Shown here piece by piece: positions 48,673 to 58,339 of a DNA stretch of 64,000 nt. Location of the stretch: assembly GCA_004123355.1 (NCBI GenBank), contig SCHM01000006.1, positions 434,001-498,000 on the forward strand, written 5' to 3'. The translations under genes were made by a program, and so were the position numbers. Positions within the stretch are counted from its first letter, which is position 1. Every line of letters begins with the position of its first letter. Below the pieces are notes generated by a model. It had not been told where the DNA came from. It ran no database searches and was given only the letters and a program-made list of their open reading frames with translations. This stretch comes from Amphirosellinia nigrospora. Lineage: Eukaryota > Ascomycota > Sordariomycetes > Xylariales > Xylariaceae.

Positions 48673-49368
48673 CTTCTACGGCTGTAAAATTGGAAAAGGA
48701 GGGAGAATGAAGTCTGTATATCAGCCTCCCGGCTGTTGCTAGTAGGAACTATTTAATGATTTCCAGATTGTTAGGCTCAAATGAAAAATATTCAATCAAA
48801 CACTAAGAGGGGCGGAATTACGCGGATTAGTTAATACACATAAGTGAAAGCGTACTGAAGTTATACCATTTTTGGTTGTCTCTGCTTTCCCTCATTTTAC
48901 CTGGCTTGATCTTGCCGCTAAGCCCTGTTCGATCTCTAGAGCACTTGGGGTTAGCAATACAGTCCGGCCACCCTTCAGCACACAAGACATTACATAGACA
49001 CTATTGAGGACGGATAAGGTTTATCAAGGACCTTGTACTTGAGGTAGTTGATTGATTTGTTGTTGCGCGGTCTTTGAAACCACTTCGGCATCTTGTTGTT
49101 TAGTTAATCCTGCACTACCAGGCCATCTTGAGTGATCCCAGGTGTGTCTTGTGAGAATAAGAAATCATAGCGCGCTCAAGATACCGTCCAATTTGGTAAG
49201 AAGACTAAGATTTGGCATAAAATGGTTGGCAGACTAGTGAACTATCAAGGAAAACTACTTTCATTACTCATCCCTACCTATCCCTGCCCATGCGCGTCCA
49301 CGACGCGTACGGCCGGAGTTATCGGATATTATCACTCCAATTCCCAGCCCCCAAGCCCAGGGCCAACA
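48673..49368. other. Convergent spacer, no gene seen
   Basis: Between the 3' ends of the oxidoreductase and the ATP-grasp gene; expected to hold both terminators. No repeat or RNA feature noted. Confidence 0.45.
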
Positions 49369-51188
49369 CTACAGCACGGAATACCGAGTTTCCTGCCTTA
49401 CTTCCTTGGCTATTTCCAACACATGCCTACGACTTACGCGCGAGATGATATTGTAATAGGCCACCCAAGTGAGAACCCCCGTACTGGGGTGTGATACTTT
49501 CTCGCCTCGCTTGATGAACGTCGCACACGTCGAGATATGTCTTGCAAGGTCAGGTCGTCTCTTCTTGAGCTCCTCACAAATATCATCCGAGTCGAAGATC
49601 CCGATACGATCGGGCGGGAAGTCTGTCGGGATGTAGATCATGTCCGACCAATACTGGTTCCTCTCTCGAAAGGGTTGAGCTAACGCAGCCACTCGAGGGG
49701 CATCTCGTAGCGCGATCAGCATTGACAAGGTATGGTAGTCGACGCCATACGTGATCCGAGGCTGCACCGAAGCTGCCTGTCCTGGAGGTCGTGGGTTTAT
49801 ATCTAACACAAACCCGCTTGGTTCTTGGCAGGGCTCCTTCAATTGACGTGGATGAAGATCGAGAATGCCAGAAGCATCTTGCCTGAATTCCATGGAGGAG
49901 TTCTTTACACGTCCTTCAATATGGAAAGCCCCGTAGTTGAGACCATTGCGTCGTAGAACATCATGAAAGTTACGCCGAAGAATGAGCTGTTCAGACTCAG
50001 GCAACTTGGACGGTTCAACGCTGTCCATCTCAATGAACGAGTTGACCGTCCTTGATCCATTACCTTCCGCTGCCTTTGGGTAATCGTCGGAGATCTCATG
50101 GAACAATATCTCTCCGTCATACACAACCACGTTAAAATCCACTTCAGGTCCCTCGCAATACTCTTCAACCACATACTCAGCGCCGTGGCGCTTGAAGTCG
50201 ATTTGGCTCACGGCTTTCACAAGCTCTTCTCGCTGTGCCACCTTGAAAACCCCTTCCGACATCCAACCCGAACACGGCTTGACGATCAAAGGGAAGTTAA
50301 GGTCTTCGCGCAGCGACATCGCAATAGCGTCCTCCACGCTGTGGCCGCGATAGGCTCGCCGTCCCGCCGCGACGCTGGTCTCGAACTTGTTCGTCGCTAC
50401 AACGAAGGCCTCGGGTGACACTGTTGGTAAGGAGAGTCTTTCTGCGGCCTTGGCAACGCCAACTTGATATTCGTCAAAGAAGCTGACGATACCACCGATG
50501 CGGTGTGCCTGATCTTGGAGCGCAGCAACGATGTTGTTTGCCAGGACGTCGCTATCGGGCGTTAATTCAACAGGGATGAAAGACTCCCTCAGGTCGTTGT
50601 GCTCGCCGTCTTCAAGCCAATGGCCAGCATGGTCCAATATCACTAAGTGGAGCCGAGGGCTCGCGCAGTTGGGTAAATCATTGCGGCCAAGCCGTTGTAA
50701 TCAGGGGTTGAGCTACCCCCTTCAACAACGGCTAGCGTTCGTTGCCGGATGGGCGCCACCTCAGCCATGGTCCAAGTAAATGAAAATCGATTCAAGAGCT
50801 CCCGTTGAAGTGAGTCAAAGACTGCCTGTGGTTCTCTTGTGGAAAAGTCTCTGCGGATCAGGAACCCTCCAGCGGCGATGGACAACAACTCAGAAAGCTT
50901 GGCGCTGCTCTTGTCAGGCGCGAATCCAGGGAAATACTGGAGTGGACTAGCAAACGACACGGCGCCTTCGAGAGGCTCACAGTCGATAAGTCGAAAGGGG
51001 ACGATGTCTGAACGTGCAATGTACCCGGCTGTGGACGGTATGATCAAGCCTCCAAGCCGCTGACTGCGATTAGAGTTGTCGCCTATATCCTGCAAAGCAT
51101 CGATCATGAAATTTAATACTGCAGCAGAACCCAGTTCATTGCTCCCCATCTTCGCATCACCGGCCTTCTCTGAGTACAGGTGCATCAC
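49369..51188 (-). CDS. ATP-grasp ligase, carnosine-synthase-like
   Basis: Carboxylate-amine ligase using ATP, about 606 aa. An N-terminal region of about 145 residues of unknown role comes first. Next is a preATP-grasp domain (RTLAVVEGGSSTPDYNGLAA, then LVILDHAGHWLEDGEHNDL), and then the ATP-grasp core. Core motifs: FPLIVKPCSGWMSEGVFKV (ATP-binding Lys), EYVVEEYCEGPEVDFNVVV, GAFHIEGRV, and DINPRPPGQAAS (metal-binding acid and Asn). The active-site residues I can identify are present. One base is missing at about 50649-50650 (GGG read as GG) and splits the frame between the preATP and core domains; restored, the length is a multiple of three. Such enzymes join an amino acid to an acid or another amino acid through an acyl phosphate. 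Divergent from the SDR gene. Likely the key bond-forming step of the cluster. Confidence 0.86.
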
Positions 51189-51869
51189 ATGTGAATCGTT
51201 GCTCAGGAAAGAAGGAAATGAGCCCGAAGACCTCGTTGCAGCTGAATGTGAAGAAGCAAATCAGTGCGGTAACGACGAAAGCGCACGCATGATCTGAATA
51301 AGTTGACGACAGCATCGCATGGCGTTCGTGTTGGTGTTGTTTTCGAGTTTTCGAGGACGATGCCAACGAACGTAAAATGTTCATGCCGAGTGAGACTCCA
51401 GCTACACTTGAATTTAACTGCTCATGTAATTAGGTTTTATTCTTATAATTGTTCAACATGAACATTCAAGGGTAACGCACGCTTTGAATTGGGTTCCGCG
51501 ACGACGCAGCTTCCCCCTTCGCCCCAAGATCTAGTTTGGGTTTGTTCTGGTCGCATTGTAGTATTATTTAGACGTGAGTTGATTGAACGGACTAAACTAA
51601 AACACTTTTCGACAGAGGAATCCGGCCATCTAAAGTCTTGAAAATGGCGGTCGAGCGGGCCTGGCCTGGGCTACTCAATTGGGATAATATCATACTAAGT
51701 TTCCACGGTCGCGTTTCTCACGTAATAAAACCGGGCAAACAACCAGGCCATCGACAGCCGGTTCAAATCAGGGGAGACGCAGAACATAAAGTATTTAATG
51801 ACTAAATTATTATAATATCTAGCATTATTCACATCAGGCCTTTGTATTCTTTACCTCATCCGTCGCAAG
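51189..51869. promoter_or_regulatory. Shared promoter ATP-grasp / SDR
   Basis: 681 bases between divergent genes; an AT-rich segment lies near 51800-51830 just before the SDR start. Co-regulation is inferred. Confidence 0.5.
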
Positions 51870-52799
51870 ATGACCAACGAGACCTGGCTTATCACGGGTG
51901 CGGCTCGAGGTAAGTCGGACTCGAAAGATCTACTACTGCCTAGTCGTGCTGAATCAGTCTATTCCTTGCAGGCGTCGGCCTAGGAATTGTCAGAGCGCTG
52001 TTGGCCTCGCCGGGAACCACCGTTATCGCAGCAGTTCGCCAGGTTACAGACCAAACCTCACAACTCCTGCACAGCTTACCTAAAGGCCTAAACAGCAGAT
52101 TGCTCGTGGTCAAGATTGATTCCTCTTCCCAGTCGGATTCGCTAGATGCTATGGAGTTATTGAAGCAAGATCATGGCATCACTAGTATCGATGTGGTACT
52201 GGCAGTCGCAGGGATGAGTGCCCTCCGGGCAAGCACCGTCAATACCACCTGGAATTCAATGGAAGAACATTTCCGCGTGAACACTGTGGCGCTCTGTTAT
52301 TATTCCAGGCTACACTCCCTCTGCTCGTTGCATCAAAGACGACGCCGAAATTCTTCGTCATTTCAAGCATCGTCAGCAGTATGGGCCTCGCATCGCAGTT
52401 TCCCCACGCCTCAACAGCGTACGGCGCGTCTAAGGCGGCTCTCAACTATGTTGTTAGCAGAATTCATTGCGAGCACCCTCAATTAATCACTGCCGCAATC
52501 CATCCTGGTATGTACAATACATTGAAGTGAATTGGACGTTCTAATGGAACTGCTTAGTTGGGTTCAAACCGACGATATGGCAACGTGAGTGCCGTAGCCG
52601 CCGGAATGGAAAAGGCTCCTACATCGTCGAGGAATCCGTACAGGGCATCTTATCAATTGTAAGTGAGACCGAGCAAGCGTACTTTCTAGTTAATACCAAG
52701 TGAATTGAATTAACAGTGTGGTGCGGTTAGGTTGGAGGTGCGCAAAGAACAGGTAGTAGCAAGTTCATCTCATTCGATGGTTCCGATATACTCTGGTGA
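51870..52799 (+). CDS. Short-chain dehydrogenase/reductase
   Basis: NAD(P)(H)-binding SDR of about 250 aa. Cofactor motif ITGAARGVGLGIV (TGxxxGxG), then DVVLAVAGMSA (in place of NNAG), and the catalytic STAYGASKAALNYV (Tyr-xxx-Lys with upstream Ser). The end FISFDGSDILW matches the C-terminus of fungal SDRs of the norsolorinic-acid-ketoreductase type. Exon 1 ends after the first glycine of TGAARG, and three more introns follow. Three bases appear to be missing, near 52293, 52583 and 52627, each restoring a continuous family-like sequence. It shares a promoter with the ATP-grasp gene and converges on the aminotransferase. It probably reduces a keto group or oxidises an alcohol of a pathway intermediate. 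Confidence 0.85.
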
Positions 52800-52901
52800 T
52801 ATACTTAAAGATACAATGTACGGGTAGATTTCACTGAGCCTAGTATCTTACAAAGTGTCTGAAAGTCCATTGGTCTATCGAACTTGGGCGATATTGTATA
52901 A

Positions 52902-54420
52902 TCAGGGCAATTTCTGTTCCTCGAAGGAATCAAAAATCAGTCGTGATGTTCTGCTAACCATCTCCTCAATATCGCCAGGCGTGACATTGTACGCAGGCAG
53001 CAGTATTATGTGATCTCCTCGGATACCATCTATGCTACCCCCTCCGGGCTGCAAGGAGATGCTGTATCGGGGATCAAGTCCCCTTTGACGGATCGAGAAA
53101 GCCGTTCTGTTTCCCACAGGGAAGGGCTCTTTGCTTGTTTTATCCTGCACGATTTCGATAGCCCACATCAGTCCCCGTCCGCGAATATCGCCCACGTGAG
53201 GATGAGAAGCCAGACTTGATCTCAAAAGGGATTCCAATAGCTTGCCCATTTCTACTACATTGCTGACCAGATTATCGTCTTTGATGATCTTCTGCACCTG
53301 CAACGCGGCTACACAAGCGACCGGGTGAGCTTGATACGTGTGACCATGATTGAAAAACTTCGGTCCAGACTTGAACACATCCACCATTGTCCGATGCATG
53401 AGTAACGCCGAAACGGTCGCATAGCCGGCTGCGAGACCTTTTGCTACGACGCTAATGTCGGGAACGATACCTTCTTGTTCCCAAGCATGAAGAGTTCCCG
53501 TTCGGCCCATCCCGCAAAACCCTCGTCCAGGATTAGTAGAGCACCATGCTTCTCGCAAACTGACTTAATTGCCCTGAAGTATCCCGGCTCTGGAGGTACG
53601 CAGCCTATCGACTTCCAATGCCGTCAGCAAACATTTGAAGCGATGTGAACACTAGGAACTTACTGTGCCAGCAACAGTCTCAGCAACGAATGCACAGACA
53701 TTGGCCCCTCCAACGCGCTCGAACTCCTGATCGAGCTCATTCGCAAGGCGCGCACAATAATCTTCTGAAGATTCTCCGTCCAACTTGTTTCGGTACGGAT
53801 GACAATCTGATACGAATGATACACCAGAAGAGAGCAAAGGCTCGAACTCAGTGCGCTTATTGAGTTGCCCGGTCAATGCTAACGAAGCAAGCGTAGTCCA
53901 TGGAATGAGTTCCGGCGGGCAATGAAATGTGTCCGCGTAGGCTGAGAGATGTTCACATAATGCTGCCTGGCAAGCTTCATTGCAGATTCCACCGCCTCTG
54001 ACCCTATAAACTTGTCAGTGGCTAAGTAGAGGCAGTCCAAGGGCACGGTATACATACCGGAACAATACATTATAGCCCTCGTCATTTCTCCTCCCGTAGA
54101 CTCTACCAAAGTTGCTGCCAATCGTTCAGCGGCCGGGTTTCCCAGAATAAAGCATGGCAGAAAGAGAACTTTTCCATTTGTTCTACCATTGCTTCCCGAA
54201 CTCGAGGATCTGCATGACCGATACAGGCTACGCCAGGGCCGCCTGTTGCGTCTAAGATCACCTGCCCGGTGCTCAGACGCATTTCGGTCCCTTTCGCCGA
54301 GACCACGATAGGATTCGGCGCTCGAATGTTTGGGTGTAAAACATAACTTTCAGGGTCATTGTTGCGACCGTTAACTGTAGCTAACTTGCTTGCAAGCTCT
54401 GAATGTGCTGTGAAAGCCAT
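52902..54420 (-). CDS. Class III (PLP) aminotransferase
   Basis: Pyridoxal-phosphate aminotransferase of the omega-amino-acid/ornithine group. Motifs: DATGGPGVACIGHADPRV, GSEAVESAMKLARQ (cofactor phosphate site), ALLILDEGFCGMGRTG (the usual D-E-V-x-x-G-x-G-R-T-G), and DISVVAKGLAAGY with the Schiff-base lysine. It continues FNHGHTYQAHPVACVAALQV and GDIRGRGLMWAIE. Introns are near 54009-54060 and 53608-53664. Single bases are missing near 54145, 53890 and 53523. The start at 54420 (MAFTAHSEL) is preferred to 54456. It would supply or remove an amino group on a pathway intermediate, fitting an ATP-grasp ligase that needs an amine or amino acid. It shares a short promoter with the ATP-grasp/methyltransferase fusion. 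Confidence 0.86.
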
Positions 54421-54820
54421 CTTGATCAATAACCGAGTGATACTTCGAATACTCAACTACTCGAGCGTGAAGACTATACCTATTATTGGCGAGTATGCTC
54501 GAAAATCATATTCCCTAGTGAACACGCTGCTCCCTCCAAATATCACGTCATAAAACTGTTTCTCTGCTGCGCGGTTAACACTAAGATCACTTACGTAAGC
54601 CTGGAGACTGCAGCAGATATGGGCTAGCTCAGCTCTGTCCCAATGCACACCTAGATATAATACACGTGGGATTGAAGATGATTGGGTGACGTGTCTTAAC
54701 TTTATTATCGCTTGGACTAAACCTTTGAGGACCAAGGTTCGTTAATTTCTAACTTCTATTTGCTTTGTAGAGGCTTCCCAAAGGGTTCGCTTTCGTTCGT
54801 TAATTGTGTAGTTCGTCGCA
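54421..54820. promoter_or_regulatory. Shared promoter aminotransferase / fusion gene
   Basis: 400 bases between divergent genes; the tightest of the three bidirectional promoters in the cluster. Confidence 0.5.
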
Positions 54821-56366
54821 ATGAAGATCTGCGTATTACTTCGCGCGGAGAACGACTCCACGAGCGACTCTAAAGTATGTTCCAATATCTCCCGACTAAA
54901 GGCAGGCGCATGTCTAAGTGATAACTCCCAGGTAAATCGGACGCCCAACTTCCCGATATACATTGACTCAGATGTCCATGCGTTTGAGACTAGAGTGGTC
55001 AGCAAGGACAGAGGTATAGAGGATATAGACAAGCTAGGCGATCAAGGTTTCGACGTCTACATTAATTATTTAGTAGGTACAAAATGATAAGCTAAAGCAA
55101 CACCTAAGCTAACACCTGTTGCAGTTTCAAGGAAATGTAGTCAGTACAGATTGGATCGATATGGGAAAGCATTTGGGACTCAGCACGCTTCCCGGCATCG
55201 GCGCTCTACCCGAATCGGCTTTCGGGCTTTTAGCTGACGCTTCGAATCACACTGCCAAAGGAGATAGCCGTCTTGGGGACATCTCTGTTCTTGTAGTCCA
55301 GATTGGCGCACGGCAGTAGCGCTGACACCAATCGAGCGGAAGAGCTCAGAGGCACATGAAATGCTAGAAGGGGTCCCTCCAGACGTTGACTCCACGGAAG
55401 AAGAATCGACCGCAAGGAAGGACACAGAGTGGCAGCTCGTCCAAGATTCGGACTTGGTCGAGCGGCTTAAGGCGACTGCAATCCGTGTGTTCAACAACTA
55501 CCGTGGGTCAGAGTATTTGGCCTACCTACGTGTGGACTTGCGAGTAGATGGTGCTTTCGGTGATATCCTTACTATACGCGCGGATCCAGCTCCAGCCATT
55601 TTCTATCCGCGTGGTATTAGTCCTTTGGATGACTTGGTGATTGGGAAGACGTTTCCAGGCGGTCATCAAGCCTTCCTTGAGGTACTGCTCTCAACAAAAC
55701 TCGCCGAAGTGCCGGACTTTGCGAGACGAAACCAGGGCTGTGCCAAACAACATGACAAAGCTGCAGGCGTCTATTACAAGGTACTGGACTCTACCAACGT
55801 CACAGAGAACCGTCTGGGTCCTTTCGTCGGAAAGTACGACTACAACGGGACAGTATTGGATTGCTGCTCTGGTAGCGGTGCTTTCGCTCGCTACGCCGTC
55901 GATAAGGGCGTGAATGCAAAGTACTCAGCCGCCGACTACTCAATCGAGATGACGAAGCTTCCAGACTCTAAGGAATTATATGAAGAGCCAATCTTGATAG
56001 GACCTATTCAGGAGGTTCTGATGCAAGCCAGCTTGCACGACCATGTTGTCTGTTTTGGTTCCTTCCACCTATTCAAGTCTTTCGATTTCGTATCCGCCTC
56101 AGTCAACTGTTCCTTCGCGCGAGGAAATCCGTTACGTTCGATGTGGATGACTTGTCCAAACCTACATCCAAGGATCTGCGGCAGCAGCTGGAGAGAAGCC
56201 GGAGGAGAAACTCGACTACAACCACAACAACGTCACGGCTGCTCTTCGGTTTGGCGTGCCACTGGGTTGGCGGGCGACGGTCTATCACGAGGGTCGGTTT
56301 GCGTATCACTCACCTCTGATGAAGGAGGATGTGTATACTCGTTCGTATCGGTTCGACCGCATCTAA
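54821..56366 (+). CDS. ATP-grasp (D-Ala-D-Ala ligase-like)/methyltransferase fusion
   Basis: Two domains. The first resembles D-Ala-D-Ala ligase-like ATP-grasp proteins: MKICVLLRAEND, GFDVYINYL, ADASNHTAKG, AVALTPIER, then EYLAYLRVDLRVDGAFGD and PAPAIFYPRGISPLDDLVI and FPGGHQAFLEVLL. The stretch between N-terminal and C-terminal ATP-grasp parts is short: about 100 residues that normally carry the ATP-binding lysine and lid seem absent. The second domain is a class I SAM methyltransferase: GTVLDCCSGSGAFARYA (motif I), CFGSFHLFKS, and a tail from GEKPEEKLDY to SYRFDRI. One intron begins near 55071 and ends near 55124. Bases are missing near 55316, 56107 and 56159. Start at MKICVLL. Whether the ATP-grasp part is still catalytic is unclear. 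Confidence 0.75.
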
Positions 56367-56734
56367 GGAGGTCTTGCTAGAAAAGTAGAAGATGTAGCAG
56401 AATTGAATAAAATCCGTCTAGTATGGTTAGCTTCAAATTCGAACCGCGTTCGTACTGTGATGATTACATAATAGTGTAAAGCTGTCAGCGCAAGAATTCT
56501 TGGAGGATTCGCGCTATTTTCCAACCCCTGAATTTGCACAGCCACAGTATCTTCGCCGAGAATCAAATAGCAAACAGGTACAACATCGCGAACAGATGAA
56601 TAGTACGCAGGTTGTTTCGCAGTTTCTCTTCAATTAGACCCATACTATAGCAGAATTCTTGTAAACCTATCCTCCGACAAGACTTTCATAATCCATTTCT
56701 TCGCTACACCGGGCCGAAGGTGTATAACTTCAAT
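56367..56734. other. Convergent spacer, no gene seen
   Basis: Between the 3' ends of the fusion gene and the second P450; expected to contain both 3' flanks. Confidence 0.45.
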
Positions 56735-58339
56735 CTACGTCATTTGCCGTGGCTGTATATGCACATGAAAAGGAGTGACGTGCCACAGATGATACACCTT
56801 GAGTGAATCCGCCCATCTTTCGTCCTTCGTATCGAGTTTCATGTCGAAATTCCACAAAAGCTTCGCGACGACTAGCTTCACCCAAGAAAGAGCCAGACTA
56901 GAAAACACGAACACAATAGGTTAATAACCACCTTCCCTAATCCAAGTTCTAAGGAAACGGCTAAGATTTGAGGCTAACCTTCTACCCGCACAGCTGCGCG
57001 CCGACCCCAAATGGTTGAAATGCGGAACGCTCATCTAAATCCCCGTCCTCGGGCTTATCAAGCCAGCGCTCGGGGATAAACGAGTCCGGATCCTTGAAGT
57101 ACCGCGAGTCTCGATGAATGCACAATGGTGGGACAGATACTCTAGCCTATAAGAGTGTAAGTGAGAAGCATGTACCACTTCCATAGAAGCTGACACCTAA
57201 TGATAGTTAAGTCTGAAAGACCGCACTTACACCACCTGGCACATGTTGATCAACGATTTGAATCCCTCCGGGGGCACGACGCGTGGTTGTGACGCAGGTG
57301 CAGCTGGCATCATTCTCATAGCCTCGTTCAACACGGCCCGTAGATATGGAAGGTGAGTGATACTGGCAAAGCTGATCTCGGCATTTTCTTTAAAATGCTC
57401 ACGTATTTCCTGCACCGCTTTAGCGTAGACTTTTCCATCAGTCAGGATGAAGTAGAGAGTGAAGGCTATAGTAGTCGCCACATTCTCGCTTCCGGCAATA
57501 ACCAGTGCTCCAAAATTCTCCCTCATTTCAGGTATACTCATGGCAACCTCATCGGCGTCGTATGGTAGGACGTGAGTCATGAAATCATATCGACTTCTAG
57601 GCTCGTTGATTCTCTTCTCGAATTGAGCAGCTGCAAAAGCAAAGTGCTTCTTCCTCTGCTCTATTAGAGTTTTGGGAGTAAAGGCGTCGAGAATAAACTT
57701 GATATGCGGGAATTTGCGAAAGGCGCGTTGGAGGGAGATGAACTTCATTGTGCTACCAGACAGCCCACGGACCCAAGGATGGAATTCGCCTGTGCGGAGT
57801 TGGTCCAAGGAGTCCCCGAAAACCAGATCGGAAGTGACGTCGAATGCTAGTAAGTTAAGCCAGGTAACCAGATCTTGCGGCCCTTCGACGACTTTTCCCG
57901 TAGCTGGCGGGCTAAAAGATCTGTATGGCCCACGACCAATCGCTCTTGCTGCCGTATTGCAGATTCGGAGAAAATTGGATTCAAGACGCGGCGAAACCTT
58001 GCGTGCTCTGCCACGTTCGCAGATGATACGAGATTGAAGACGCCATCACTTGAGGGAACCGCGGCCTCGAAGTCTTTAGGGAGCACGGTTTTTACCGTTA
58101 CGCGTATAGTAGATGTCCCGCCAAGCGCCAGCATTATTGAATGATAATTCGTTCGGTAGGACCCTGACAACATCCCCATACCTTTCATGCAGTTTTTTAT
58201 ATATAAACGGCAAGTTGCCTGTGATCTGAGCAAAAACAAAAGGTGCGGGGGTTGCCGCAAAGGCGATAGGACCAGGAAATCTGGCTAGGGGGTGGAAATA
58301 AAGATTGTAAATAATCAGATACGCGAGGTAAATGATATA
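56735..58339 (-). CDS. Cytochrome P450 monooxygenase
   Basis: Second P450 of the block, about 500 aa. Membrane anchor YLAYLIIYNLYF then HPLARFPGPIAFAAT, SSDGVFNLVSSANVAEHARFRRVL (C-helix region), the I-helix GALVIAGSENVATT, K-helix NEAMR, FIPERWLDKPEDGD and the heme loop FGVGAQLCAGR with the Cys ligand. The I-helix has GSEN in place of GxDT, as in some fungal tailoring P450s. Splice sites are seen near 57160-57235 and 56915-56992. Frame breaks: an extra base near 58085, a missing A at 57893-57896 and a missing G at 57264-57266. The exact 5' end is uncertain: an acceptor at about 58340 precedes the anchor, and a short first exon upstream is likely. Confidence 0.82.

Noticed and set aside
51740-51790. 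GGTTCAAATC resembling a tRNA T-loop
   Set aside because: The flanking bases do not pair into T, anticodon or acceptor stems.
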